Assembly (NCBI GenBank): GCA_965644295.1
Contig: CBFFRP010000236.1
Coordinates: forward strand, 62,001-126,000
Origin: Paraphysomonas bandaiensis
Lineage: Eukaryota > Chrysophyceae
DNA: 64,000 nucleotides
Direction of reading: 5' to 3'
Shown: positions 1-14,000 of the stretch, piece after piece
Position numbering within the stretch: position 1 is the stretch's first letter
How the letters are laid out: each line of letters opens with the position of its first letter
Program-made: the position numbers and the translations under genes
The notes under the pieces: generated by a model
Told to the model about the DNA's origin: nothing
Seen by the model: the letters and a program-made list of their open reading frames with translations, nothing else
Database searches by the model: none

Positions 1-1
1 G

Positions 2-3000
2 GGATATGATGACGGGAACATATCTGTCTTTGAACCTGGAGAGAGGTTTCGTGCGGTAGATTCGAAGGAAGCCGACAATTCTGAAGACTTGTCAGACGTG
101 CCCTCTCTTGTCTTGCTCTTTCAAGCACACTACCCCAAAAACGAAAAGTCTCCATATGCCCCGATGCAGGTAGTGGCGTGTCCATGGAAAACAATTCCGG
201 GAAGTGTTTATGTATTAGAATTTTTTTCTCTTGGCAGCGACTATAAGCTGGTTCACTGGGGATTGCGATGCAAGATTAATGGGCCCACTGACTCTAGTGT
301 GTCGAATAGCGGCACTGTTGACTTCAATAAATCCGCTTTTGACATCGATATTCTTGGGGTGAGATTTCGTTGTGTTGGATTACTGTATAACTGTTGTCGT
401 TATTGCAGTCATACCAGTTTTCTGTTGATTCTAAAGAGGAAGAGAGACTAGAGCTTGCTGCAAAACAGTACAAGCGTCGTAAAATCAAACAGGCTATCGT
501 TCCGTTCGAGATATCTGCGAACGTGCCGAATGAGAGGTTTTCTCGCCATTCCAGTAGACGAGCTCTTATGTGCTCTATGGGTGGCATGCTTGCCGTATTC
601 ATGCTTCAGCAGCCGGGTAAACTATTGCTATCCTATCAGTCTGCTCAGAAGAATATTTTGTCCTATTGTGTTGGACAGTTTAGTACCCCAACTACTGTAT
701 ATAATAGTAGTGCTAACTCGGAATCTGAATCAATACCCGACTTAGGTTCTGATTCTACTGAAGGTTTGTCGCCTGTTTCGCTTTGTACAATTCCTATATT
801 CACATTTGATCTATTTACTATAGCATATTCTTGTACGAAGAAAACTACGCTGGAAGACACTGTGTTGCTACTCTGTGATGGCATTATCAATGCGTATTCG
901 CTTAAATCTGGAATGAGTAGATTTCAAATGTCTGTTCATCGTGTCCCCGTGGATCTTAACGAAGACAACATTAACAATGGGAAGTCATCTGACCCTATGG
1001 CTGTCACTAGACCACTCAAGGAATCAACTGGCTACAGGAGCCTGAAGGGTGTCGTTGTGCCGCTTAAGCAGGGGGACCCATGTTGTGTGCACTTTTCGAA
1101 ATATTCTCAGCACGTTATTGTTGGGTATTCAGACGGAAATGTGAGTCTATTTACGATGGATGTTCCTCATGCGCCTCACTCGCCCAGTAAACCGATGAAG
1201 TCGGTGATTCCATCGCACTGCTATCGACTAAATACGCAGAGTGTGCACAGTTCTCCTGTGACAGTGCTAACTTCTATACCCAAAGAGCATGAAGTACGTG
1301 ATGCCACACAAGACTCTATTTCCAATCAGCATTCCTGGATTGTTGTTGCTGATAACGATGGAATTATGTCGTCCTGGAAAATTTTTCATAAAGATAGTTC
1401 AAGGTAAAACTCGTCATTGTGTGAGATATTTCCTTAATTTGTACTAGGTCAAAATCGGGAGCAAAATTAAGCAGCTCAGTTCAAGCACACAAAAATGGAA
1501 TTGTTCAGATTGAGACTGTTAATATTATACATGCCGTTGCCAACGCTTCAGTGCCTCCCCTTGATGTTAAAGTAGGATATTCCCTCCTTATAACCGCTTG
1601 TGTGGCTGGAGAGATAAAGGTTTGGAGCATTTGTGGAATAACAGGAGAGTTGGCTTGGGTGGGCGGATTGGATAGTAGAGTAAAACTTTCGAGTATTTCT
1701 GCCATTTCTCTTCAATCTGTCAGTCATCAAAATAATGATAGCAATATGAAGAGTAACTGTGACACTAATGGCGATAGAAATGATAAGAATGAGGAGGAAT
1801 CAGACCAACAAGCCGAAGAATTTAATGTTATGTGTACCTCCGGTCATAGCAATGGTAGATTAATAGCCTGGATATTCTCAAGCAACATTAAGAACACCCG
1901 TGATAGTCCGACTTCTGTAATAGATGCACATTCTGGGCCCGTGATAGCTATTCATGCCCTCAGCAATGTACCTCAGTTCAATTCGTTTGCTGACACTGGC
2001 AGTTCACACAACATTGTTCGGTACATGATTTCTGCGTCTTGTGATGGTAGCTGTTGTTTATTTGGCGTGACGAAATCAGCATGCATTGTTCCATTGCATC
2101 AGTATTTTGCTCCAGGTCCAACGAAGGGAATATCGGTATCCTACAATAATAGCAGTTCAAATTCTTACGCTACCGAAGTCGAAATATTTCAGGTGAATCA
2201 GTCTAATGTGACGTCATTTATTGCTTGTGCACCTTCGGCACTTTCTTCAGCTATTCCATATCGGTGGAGGGAATCCTCAGCTCCAATTGATATGGCTCTG
2301 GTTCATACTATTGCTAAGCCTACTAGACCCAGTAGCGGATCCTCTGTTGATTCTGCAAATTCTCTTAAATCTATCGTTGTTGGGTCCGCTGAATATCCTA
2401 TTCAACAAGTTCGAAAGGCATCTTCTTCTTCCATGCCGAATGTATTGTTAGAGTGGGATGCGGAAGCAAATACGGTATCACCTTCGCCGTATATCGTTGA
2501 TGCTAGGAAGCATGACTCAATGGTGTCGCCGTTGAATACTCCTACCTCTCAAGACAGTTTCTCTTTAGCATCGCTAGGACAATTGAAGGGAATGAAAATT
2601 GGTCACTTGTCATTAAAAAATTTAAAAGAGATGACTTCACGAGAGATTTGGAAGGCGGACAACAACAGAGACTTTGAGAGTAGATATCAGAGAAAAGAAG
2701 AAATATATGATCAAGATGACGTTGTGGTAGAATCTGGCCCCCTGGCATCGAAGACTGGTGTCGAGAAAACATCATCATGGAATTTTACTCTGGGGGTGAG
2801 AACTGAACTTCAATTTGCGAAAAAAGATAAAGACTTGTTGGACTATTTCCGGCAAAATTGTATCGAAGCCAAATTTCCACTTGAAGTAGTGACTGCACGT
2901 GATGCTGCGGAAGTCCTTGACCGTTGGATGGCCAAAATAATTGAAAACAACACTACAGGAGATACGATTACAAAGAAACAGGTTTTGGATATATTTTCGG

Positions 3001-6000
3001 TCCTCGGAGTGAAAGATGACGACTTGTTAGACTTCATCAAGGTCGCTAAGGTTGGAGCGGTTTTAGCCTCAATGCACAAAAATGCATCCAAAGTAGATCA
3101 ACCCTTTCTGGAGCACGGAGTATTCGCATCAAAGAATCGTCTATCGAAGAAATTTTGTCATATGAAGACATCATCTACACTTGTGACCTACAATTCAATG
3201 GGCGAGAAAGTGGTTCAGAAACGTGACTTCAGCAAGCAGTCCGTGGATGGTATACCAAAGGGATACGCAGAAACAATTCGGAAGCTCTGGAAAAAAGAGC
3301 CCCCACGTGTTCCGTATCACGTAAACAAAGCGACGATGATATCACCGCTGCAAACAGGAGTGATGATGCGCGAAGTCCCCTACCATATTGCTCCTCTTCT
3401 GTACAGACGCACGAAACTCCCCAAGGTTTGGTCGCCTGAGCTTACACACTACTTTGATGTGCGTCGAACTGTACGTGTTTCAAGAACCTTGTTTGATATG
3501 AGACAAAGCGCACAGCAAAGCTATCTATTACGAGTGAGAGATGCTAATGGGCCTGTAGATCGTGCGCCATCTTTGACGTCGCTGATGATGACATATTTTG
3601 AACGCAACTATGGAGCGGGTGAAGGCTGGAACATCCCTGTGGCACACACTAAAGTTGTACATTACCTGGAAGCACTCTGTCAATATTCAGAATACGCCCT
3701 TCTTAATTGTATGAGATTCTTCTTATTCTCTGAAGAAAATCAATCTGACCCTATGATTTCTATACAAAAGTATGAGTGGCTCTATGTTGAAGCTAGGAAG
3801 TGGTTATTCAACCATTGTTCAATAATCAATGGTGGAGACGTCACAGCATTGCAGAGCACCTCATTATCAATTCCATCTAGTGAATTACATCATGCTGGGC
3901 AGTATCTAGAACCCTCCATCGGAACTGTGGCGTCATCTACAGGGGGAAGCGGGCCAAAGTTGCACTGGGTATTGATAAAAAGGAGCGATGCCATGATGTG
4001 TGCAGATGAGATGCTGAGACAGAGAGGGTGTTATGGTCCTGCAGTGGTCGATAATATTCTTTCTGTGCTTGACAGTGTTCTTTCTCCTGCCTCCCCCAAT
4101 ATGGATTTCGACTATGACAGCGATATTCCAGTAAGTGAAGATTATGTTGATCTCGAGCAATTTCTTGAGGCACTTACATTTGAGACAAGGAAGCATGACC
4201 AGGATTTGGTGGATACGAAAGATGTTATTTTTGGGGCAAGTGCTGCTCCGCGGACTACCATACGTTCATCGATTGGTTCACGCCCTAGAAAAGTTCAGTC
4301 AGGATCACTGGAAGTTCCCCCCTCATCTAGTGGCGATGCTATCAGTTCAGGAAAGGTCGTAATTCGTCGTACAGATTCCTCAGTGTCTACCATGGTATCT
4401 ACTCTGTCAGCTTTACAAGATCTATTTCAGCTTTACATGGCTTATGACCCCTCAAGGTCTGGGTTTATTGGTTCCGACGCCTTCCGTGCATGTACAATAC
4501 AAGCGTTACATACAAGTATGACTGATGATGATGTGGAGGCAGATGTATACTATAGAGAGCAAGACAATAAAGAAATACTTGTGCGTCAGTGTATAATGCG
4601 ATTTTCGACTGGGGAGGGGTCTGATTCCATTGGTTATATAGATTTTGTTGCTCTTTGTTTGTCATATCTGATCCAACAAGTTGATAGAGTTCATCGATTG
4701 CATAGCAGTTGGATGTTGAATGCCCTCAGTTCAATTAGGAGAGGAATTGATCGAGATCAAGGTAAAGCTCTTTTACATTTTCTAGCCAAAGCACAGGCAT
4801 ACCCAGCTAGCAAAGATTTATTTTGGATGTCTCGCCAGCGATCAATTGATGCACCCGCATCGTCGATGTACAGTACTGAGACATCGTACTACAACGGGCT
4901 GATGAGGGTACGCTACATGCCTCCTCCACTTCTTCCGCCAACAGTGCCCGGATTTTTTGGGGAAAGAATTCCAGCTGGTGGTGGTATCAGCTATGCTGGG
5001 GAATGGAGCGTAATGGGTAGCTTGCCAGCGTCAAATGACCCCGGTTTGTTGACGATTAAGAAGATTATACCCAGCGCATCAACTACTGCTGCGGAGGTGT
5101 CACTTGGTGTAGATGGGACTGCGTGGAAAACCCAAGTAAAAACTAGTGTGGATAGTAATTTGTATATTGAACCGAAAGTTTCGGATACAAATCGAACAAT
5201 GAGTACACTTCACGGTGAAGTTTATCGGGAGCATTACTGCCCGCGACAATCGAAATCACCTGCACCCATATCTTCTGCTGACCTCACAGATACAGTTTTG
5301 GAGGAGGGTACTACAGACCACACAGATGTGAATAATCTTACTTCCTCGAGTCGATTTGCTCCCAGTGGAAGTCAGATAATAGATGGAGTCCGTTTAGATA
5401 ATGATGCCCTTGATTTATCGCTGTTTGAGTATTCGCTGGACTCGGGTATTCCTTGGAAACCGGTTAGTTTGAGAATTCCATCGCATGATTTTGCCAACAT
5501 CGACAGTGACGTGTCGTTGAATTCGCTGACGACTAACGTGGAGTCTATCGATAGTAAGAGTGCACGCAGAGAATGTCTTGAAGAAATTCAAGAATATAAG
5601 AAAAACAAAAAAAATCGTGTTGAGGAAGACAAGCGTCTTATGCAAGAGCGAACGCACACCGCGATTATGGAGGCACGACGCAAAAGGGATTTAAAGATGG
5701 AGGGATCTGGGCTGCTTCATCATGACACAACTGTTAGTTTGGGGAGCGGAAACGTTTCTGACGTCGTGAATTTGCACTGTAAGATTGCGGATGTATACCC
5801 CCCAGGATTCGAAGAGAAAGTTGTTGCTGAGTCTTTGGACGAGTTTGACAATATGAGGAAGATGGAGGAAGAGATGATGCGCGAGCTCGAAGAGTTAGGA
5901 CTAAAAAATTCTCTTCGTATGCACCAGAAGTACATGGAGCAGCGGGCCCTGAAGAGAGAAATGAGGGCCAAGGAGCTGGAGTCTCTGCGCTTGAAGGAAG

Positions 6001-8740
6001 AGGCTGATGAAGAGCGCTACCGTCGTAACCAAGCAGCCAGAGAACTTCAGGAGCAGGCGAGATTAAAAGCGGAGGCGGACAGGGTGGCAGCTGAGGAAGA
6101 GTCTCGAAAGCGTCAAAATGAAATCCGCGAGGCACGGGCTGCACAAGAGCGGGCGAAAAAAGAAAAAGAGGAGAAGGACGCTGAGCTACATCGGGAACTG
6201 CTGGAACTTCAGGCAATGCGACGGGAGGAGAAAGTGAGCATATCCTACGAGCAGGCTGTGAGAGAGCAGCTTGCAAGGTGAGTATTTTCAAACCCAATAT
6301 TGGAGTACCTTAAAATGCGTGATCGTAGAGAGGAAAAGATCCGACTGGAAAAAGAGGCGAAGGAGGAAGCTGCTCGCGAAGCAGAAAGATTGAAGCTCAT
6401 AAAAGAGGAAGAAGAGAAGCTGGCTCGCGAAGCCGCGGAGAAGGCAAAACGTGAAAAGGAGGCATTGATGTTGGAGAGACAAAGAGAGACGCAGGAAGGC
6501 TTCGAGATGGTGCGACACGATATCAACGTTAATCGTCAGATCCACCCTGCAAATAGTATGGAAAGCGAAAATGATATCATCGAGAGGATGAAGTCCGATC
6601 ACGCACCGTCTGTGCAAGGGGAAGATGAAGAAATTGCAATAGAAAACAACATCTCGAAAGATGAACAAGAATGCGAAATCGAAGAGAATGAAGCAAAGAA
6701 GAGGCTCAAAGCGCTTATCAGCAATTTGGAAGCCACAAAGAATGGCCAGAAACATCACCCCCGCAAGAAAGATCGAAAATACTTTATGCCATTAGCTTTT
6801 GGTGATGATTTTAGTTTCGATCCGTTTTCTCTTCCTGTTGTCAAAGGAGGACCGCCAAACCTCAGAGATGACAGTGACGAAGACACGCCTGAGTCAGGCT
6901 TTAAAGATATCACACGTACGATTCGTGAACGGAAGGTGCAGCTAGAGAAGAAACGACTGACCCAATTGTACCAACTCAACAATCCCGACGTTCCTCCTAG
7001 TGAGTGGACACCAATGTTTAGACTTGACCCAATAGATTGGGTAGACTTTTTTGAAGATGAGTATCAGTATATAATGGAAGAATTTGGCATCAGGCAATCT
7101 ACTCCGGACATGACAGCAGAAGTACTGCGCGGTTTAAAGCGAGCTAAAGATTCTGCGGGTTTTGGATCGAAAACTGGTCAGGTTATTTCAACTCGAAGTA
7201 TGGATGGAGCCACATATATACTTGGAAACTCTACTGGCCAGGTTGCTCGAGAAGCATTGAAAAAAGAACTGGTACCATTACCATTTGGTCGAGTACTGAA
7301 GCGGTCCCTAGGATGTGGGTGTGATCACTACTTTCAGGTGCGCCTAGTTTGTGTTGGTTTTAACGTCTAACACTTTTCTTTTAGATTGAATTGGCTGACT
7401 TAACTTCGATATTAACTATCGAGTTGAGTTGTAAGGAAGGAGGAAATGAAATAGACATGGACTTATCATGCACTGGGTATTTTCCATCTCCAGTAAAGCA
7501 TGATATTAAATCATCGAAGTATCACGCTCAGAATCGACAAATAATTGCCTTTCAGCCTTACAGTACAAATAACGAGGAAGACTTCCTCCGAGCTGCAGAA
7601 GTTGATCCCTGCGATACTAAAACTTTTATCCTTGGTGTACACCACAAGCCGAATTCTTCCATCGAGATGATACCGTACACTCTTTGGGCCATGGCGTCAG
7701 CAAAACCGAGAGACTCAGAACATATAGCTAATGTTTCGAAATCAATAACATTTTTCGAAGCACTCATTGAGCATGATTCTGATGACTTGTGGAAGAATTT
7801 GCCTAAATATCAGAGGATCGCACAGGAAAAAGCTGATGCTATAGAGCGACGGGAGAACAGTTTAAATCGCCACGGGATTGACTTGTCGTCATTAAACACC
7901 ACTGTAAGTCCCCCTCCGAAGCCATCAACTTCATCGCCGAAGACGAGAACCTCTCGTAGAAGTAGTACGATGTCTCGCCGTAGAGCTAGTACACAAAGTA
8001 GCAGCGGTTTGACCTCGCCTCTTGAATCTACTCGAAGCATGTGTCCGTCAGATTTCTCAGATCGACCTCCCTTGGAAACCGAACAAGAAAAAGATATCAA
8101 AAGTTTCGAGACTTTCATTGCCAAGTCTGGTCGCATGAAAATGAAAAAAGATATAGATATGATGAAAAAAACAGGGTCTCTTAGTCACAGTATTGAGAGT
8201 GGAAAGAGTAGATTGGCATCACCTGTAAATCCCAATATGCACGCTGATTTGTTTGTGCCATCAACTATTGAAGATATAGCCGGAGTGGCATCAATAGATA
8301 ACCTGGATGAGAATGAAGCAAGCGATAAGAATCAAAGTTGTGATGCCCGCGAAATACAGGATGAAGGTGAGCTGGGTTCAATATCAGTGCTTTCGGACGT
8401 TAAATATGGTAAGCTTGTTCGGTTGCATGTATGAAATTTTGACTTTATGATTGCAGTGGCAAGGTCTCCACGCCACAACCCGGATAATGACATGTCAGAA
8501 CAGAGAGCTATGCAACAGTCGGAGAGCCTGCCAGTATTAATGCAAAGCTCCGTATTGCGTAGCACTAAAAGTCGTGGCGAAGCACATGCGTCATCTCTGG
8601 GCGACTTGACTGCCTCAAATCACATCCAGTTTCCTTTTCTCGGTAAGACTGCAATCGGGAATAAGCCAATGAAATCAAAATCGACAAAGAAACCTAGATT
8701 TTTGGACCCGAAGCCTATTGTGTATACGACGAGAAAGTAG
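2..8740 (+). CDS. Large WD40-repeat / EF-hand-like / coiled-coil protein, 5' partial
   Basis: Six exons join in frame: 2-358, 409-1403, 1448-6277, 6329-7337, 7385-8408 and 8457-8740, giving 2,832 codons plus stop. Introns are 44-51 bp with GT-AG ends. The start lies left of the window. The N-terminal part has WD40-like blades (for example GYDDGNISVFEPG at the very start and DVKVGYSLLITACVAGEIKVW near 1560). Around 4400-4640 there is a degenerate EF-hand (loop DPSRSGFIGSDAF, lacking the final acidic residue). From about 5560 to 6520 comes a long highly charged coiled coil rich in E, K and R, followed by a Ser-rich basic C-terminus. I do not recognise the exact orthologue; WD40 plus EF-hand plus coiled coil is common in axonemal proteins, but that role is inference. 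It converges on the gene at 9288-10375. Confidence 0.85.
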
Positions 8741-9287
8741 TCCGATTTAGCCACGAAATTAGAAATTAGTAATGTGTTTGTGCGTATTGTGTTGTGTAGT
8801 GTGTTTTGTAAATTATTTAATACCAATGTGAATTCAATTTTTTGGTTCAATTTGCACATGGTTATTTGAAGTGACGTTAAACGCAATACTTCTTTCTCTA
8901 CAATAGTGGTATAAAGGTTCTGATGTATTTTACATTGCAGACTGCATTTTCAAGTGTATATGTCATATATGTTATACGCTATACGGTGCACAACCTACAA
9001 AAATAGGGAGATGTCTTATTCTACGCTATTCACATTTGGGTCTTTACTGAGAAGATTGTAGTGTTCTCAACAGCTATTCGCTATAATCTTCGCGCTGCAT
9101 ATCTAACTGATAACAAATAAAATTAACAAGAGAATCGAATAGTTTAGTGCTTTTATGTGTAGACTTATTCATTAGGGCAGTATTTCTTACTTCTTGAAGA
9201 TCACACAGAAAACTCCGCCGTATCAAACATTACTCACCAATATAAAGAACACAGGATAAATGAACACTCTAACTAGATACCTGGTAC
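8741..9287. other. Intergenic, convergent 3' ends
   Basis: AT-rich spacer between two convergent genes. I see no coding signal, repeat or RNA gene here; it probably holds the two polyadenylation regions. Confidence 0.6.
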
Positions 9288-10375
9288 CTATTTAACCTTC
9301 TTGAACAAGATATCTCTATACCTAGACCAGGGTTCCTTCAAAGTTATGGAGAAGGCAATGTAGGCTTGTCTGAGCTCTTCTCTATTTTTCGATACGTGAG
9401 GGTGAGGATGACTCTCTAGCATATATGCTATGGCAGTGAAATATTTGTACACGCTGCGTATAGCCTTGTCTATTCGAGTTGATACCACCTTTTGGTGAGT
9501 CCATTCAACCTTATTCAATATTTGCAGAAGTGTCTCCATATAACCTCGACAGTCAAAATCCTCACTGGAGAGCCTCTGAAGAAGGGTGTCATTAGCACTA
9601 GAATCAGTCTCGTCCCATTGGCAATGTGACAGAGATGTGTGGACCTCCTTGGCAAGATCGTACATCCATCCACAGAGTAACTCTACTCCCTGGGATGTGT
9701 AGAAATCGGAGAGGCATGGAGGAACAGGTGAGTTGGACAAGGTACGGGAGAGTACCCGCACAAACTTGTAGCGACTGTTCCTCGTACATTTACCTGACAT
9801 GTACTGCACAATATCGGGGTGCGATGAGAAGTCCAGTAATAGCTCCGTATCATCTGATGCCTCACTGGTGGCTGGACTGTGCATTGTGTGGGACTGACTT
9901 GATGGCAAATTACGGCTCTTCTCGAGTAATGGATCGCTTCTTATCGAAGACTCAACACCCTATATTAATGAATGAGTTATGAAAATTCAGTATGACGTAA
10001 ATGTCATACCTTTCCAATGCGGTTCTTATGCATATTATCGTTAGCAGGAAGACTTTTATCCATAAAACTTGGAAAAGTGGAAATAAACTTATGAGTGGCT
10101 TTAACGGCTCGCTTTCTTTTATTTCTCACTTTAGTTATCGTATTAGTACGTTTTCTACTAGAAGATACGACATCAGTTAGTGATGTTTGCCGTTTACGGC
10201 TACTACATGAGTCACTAGCAGTGGAGGGGATCCCTGTATAGTTATTACTACTGTATGTAAGACTACTATCAGGCTCAAGTAAATTTAAGATCTTATTGAT
10301 CTTTTCTGATTGAGATTGAAGCTCTTGTCTTTGTAGAAGAAGCTGAGTTTCTAGGCTCTCTATTCTAGATAACAT
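9288..10375 (-). CDS. Basic, helical protein, possibly TFIIS N-terminal-domain-like
   Basis: Two exons on the minus strand, 10375-10010 and 9959-9288, separated by a 50-bp intron (donor AAG|GTATGA, acceptor ATATAG) that keeps phase 0, giving 345 residues. The N-terminus is a short coiled coil (residues about 1-35, with repeated Q, E and L). Next comes a Ser-rich basic stretch with KRKR clusters that looks like a bipartite nuclear signal. The C-terminal 200 residues are predicted helical, with FVRVLSRTL and LLQILNKVEWTHQKVVSTRI. These helices recall the TFIIS N-terminal/LEDGF integrase-binding-domain fold, so a nuclear chromatin or transcription role is a weak suggestion only. It is head-to-head with the TARBP1-like gene. 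Confidence 0.75.
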
Positions 10376-11073
10376 GCGTGTGTATGTATGTATGTGTGTG
10401 TGTATGAGGGATTATAGAGACTGTATAGGGGGGATATAGACACAGTTAAGAGGATGAGATATAGTCATAGAGAGGAGATGATTGAGGGAAGGAGAGGGGG
10501 GTGATTTAGTGAGGTAGGATGGTGTTTAATGAGACGAGATGAGTGTGTGTGTGTATGTATATGGAGTGAGAGGGTTTGATATTTGAATACTACAGATATA
10601 TACAGTACGTATACCATATGAGTACATGAGGACTCCTGGTACAGTAGTGGAGTACATCAGGCTGGTACTATACATACCTACCTACCAGACTGCTGTACAA
10701 GCCTGCTGTACTACTGTACTGTCCTCTACAGCAGTACATGACTGGACAGCAGTGATATATTGGGATAAACAGGCTCCTAGTATACTCTCATTGGATGGTT
10801 TCAGTGCGATGAGGTGTGTATTATTGGGGTAAACGAGTGTTTCCTGTAATCTGATTGGATATGCGGTGTGGACATGTATGTATGTGTATGTATGTGTATG
10901 TATGTGTATGTATGGACTGCTGTGTATATATATATATATGAGCCGGGCAGTTGATCAACTAGGAGCGATATCATCCCTCACAAGTGATACATACACACAT
11001 TACATACACAAACCATTAACAATCTTCTCACTCATACAGGGGGTGCAATAACTCCCCTATAAGACCCATATCC
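10376..11073. promoter_or_regulatory. Shared divergent 5' region with TATG repeats and CTGCTGTA motifs
   Basis: About 0.7 kb between two divergent starts. It holds TATG/TG repeats at 10378-10405, a GTATG-rich tract at 10875-10915, and several copies of a CTGCTGTA motif or its complement (10690, 10704, 10727, 10918). A short (TA)n tract lies at 10925-10940. No open coding region is convincing. Function as a bidirectional promoter is inference from position. Confidence 0.5.
10866..10940. repeat. TATG/TA simple-repeat tract
   Basis: GTATGTATGTGTATGTATG-type repeats followed by (TA)n, 130-200 bp upstream of the TARBP1-like start. Confidence 0.9.
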
Positions 11074-14000
11074 ATGCAAGCCCATATAAATAGACTCAGT
11101 GATGTGCTCACTCAGTGCCCAGTTTTGGACAAGGACTATACAACATCATGGGAACTAGCTAAAGCACAAGTACAAATTCTATTTGCAAATCCTAATCCAG
11201 AACTATATGACGATGCTATAGCTGTATTCACGAACTGTGATAATGGCTTTTGGCATTGTCTGATATCTGGATCACTGCTCGTCACGCACTTTATCCCTAG
11301 AGACGAATGGAAAGAGCGATTTATAGCAGAATACTCTGATTTTTTATGTGGAACTTTTAAATATACAGTGTGCTCGGCAGATTTTATTAGAGCCCATTCG
11401 TATTTGACTCTACGGTTGCTGCTTGATGATGTCATCGCACGGGAAGCATCGTTTGTATTACTAAAGACTGTGTTGTCGAATATAGTGAGCAATGACTCGA
11501 CTCTATACACTAAAATTTCCAGCGCTGAGCCCTCCGTTAGTAATATTTTTGAGTGGTTGTCTAATATTATTCAAGCAGCAAGCATTGACAATCGGTTGAA
11601 TAATATACTCGTTACCGAAAACTTGGACATACTGGGTTATCTCCGTTCAGCTATTCACAGCTCACACGTGTCTCACCGCAGCTACTTGTCTAAGCTACTG
11701 CTTGTACCATATATCAAGCTTTCGTCGTGTGGATCTACAAGCCTTCATATCGACGGTCTTCTAAAATGCTGGGATGGATTGTGTATAGACTTGTGGCGCT
11801 CCGGAGATCTCGACACTGCTTCAATTGTCGCATGCGCACTTGTGGAGGCCCTCAGCGCCCAAGCTCCAGAGTATCTGGCGCATCTGCAAAGAGATGAGAG
11901 TGTTACTATTTGGTCGTTTATATTGTCATGTTTAGAGTCCGAAAGTATGCTAGTAGTACGAAAACGAGGTGCGCATATGCTTCACAAACTCCACTTGCTT
12001 TCTCCTGACACTAGGGGGTGGTGTAAGCCGTATATTGATGTATACACACAGCTCGAAGGGTGCACATCTATGCACTTAGTTGCTCAGGTATTTTTATCTA
12101 TGTATGAAATGTATATAATCATTTTGTTAGGTGTGGGATAAACTCAATGACCTTATTGTCATGTCGTCTCCGTCCCCAGAACAGGCCGATCCATCACATT
12201 CTCTATGTTCTGCTCCAGCTCTAACTTTTCCTTGGATAAAAGTTCTACTTCGATGCCTTCTAAGCTCTCAACAGCTTCCAATTAAAAAGAGTTTTATTCG
12301 CAAAATTCTGTCCGGAGAACTTCGCCTACCGATCACGGTGGATTCAATCGAGTGGGTGTGCTATGATTTGCTGATGGCTATGGACAGTCCGGCTTTTTTC
12401 TCTATGTCTTTTGAATCATTTAAGGAGGAAGTAGACTGGTTAAAATTGAAAAAGGATGGAAACCAAGTTAAAATTTTCGATGCTCTTGTAGTACATACTG
12501 ATGCTGAAAGTGTTGATCCCGAAGATGAAGGTCATTCTGTAACCACTAAGCATCCCGGAGTGATCCTTCCGTTGTTTTTGGGAAACTGGATAATTTTTCT
12601 CTGCGAACAACACCGAGTACTTTCAGACACAGACGCAGAGGATTCCTCTATTAATCGTCTGAATTATCTTATCACATTGCTCCTGAGTACTGTTTGTGGT
12701 AAACAGGGTGGAAAATGCGCGTACACCTTCAAATCTCTATCTGCGATCAAGTGGGTATTTCGTGTGTTTTCCTATAATATAGTGCAGCAGTGTATGCTGC
12801 ACGCCGGGCAACCGATATGCTCTATTGGATGTACTGGCCTCATATCAATGCTAACATTTATAAAGGTAGGATACGTATTGCTGTTTTTGTCAGGTATAAT
12901 GTGACTTTGTGCCAGGAGAAATTTTTTTCAATGAGTCGAATAATTACCGCCCAAGTGTACCAAGGCTTAGTACCTCTTCTTCTTAACACGAAGTATAGTC
13001 CATATGAGGGGGCTCCAGATGCAGAATACACGTACGCTCCTGTTGATCGCTTACGTATGTTTCTGGAGCTGTACCACACCATTGGCTTGAGAAATATTTT
13101 GCTAACAGAGAGTAGTTGGGTACAACTTAAGCGGACTATTCTCGACTGCGTAACCCCTGTAGGTAATTCTGATACAGCAGAATCCGCCTTTAAAACTATA
13201 GTTACGTCCAGAAAAGACGCTGGGTCTATCGCGGTTTGTTATGGCATTGTGGGCATACTGTGTGGAGACATGAATAGTAATAGTGAGGCTGAAGTTAGAA
13301 TCTTGGGATCAGTTACGGACGAACTGATGGGCAATGTGTGTCGTCTGTACAGTACACCTTACATGCCGTTACACGATCAGTGGAACTCTATATGGTTCTT
13401 GAAAAGTGCACTAGACTTCCTGTTGCCAATCTACAACGTTGGATCGCTTCGTCAAGGAACTTCTACAGATCGTGACATGTGGGTATATTCTAGCTCCTAT
13501 TCAGGTACGGATTTTTCGTTTTGTCTCTGCTGGTAAAATAATACTCTGTAGGAGGTGGCCAATATCTTCTGACGGGTATATGCACCAGTGCGTGTAATAT
13601 TATCTCTTTTGTAAAATTCGCACTTCTTGGCTGTTTATCTTGCTCATATTCTACGAATCAGTCAGACTGCTTGACAACACATATGCTCAAAGTAAACACT
13701 GTACAGGAGGCTTGTGTACTCGTGGATATAATGTGTGGGGTTCTGCTGCTTTCCTTTTGTTCTGCAGATGTGTCTATGCTTGAATATCGAAGTGCTCTCT
13801 CCGTAGTTATGTCTGGGCTAAATCAAACTACATCTATATTGAAATCTTTGCGTGAGACTAGCGCTGCGGAGCCATGGGTGCTATTCCTTGGGCAATTGAT
13901 AGCCTCACGCTTGGTACACTCCCTAAGATGCACGTTGTATATAGCTGATCAAGGCATAAGCGAAATGAAGAGGGAGAAATCGTTGAGTCCTCTTGACTAT

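Noticed and set aside
12866-12893. A 28-bp intron in the TARBP1-like gene
   Set aside because: The later CAG acceptor at 12915 gives a 50-bp intron, in phase and of the usual size.
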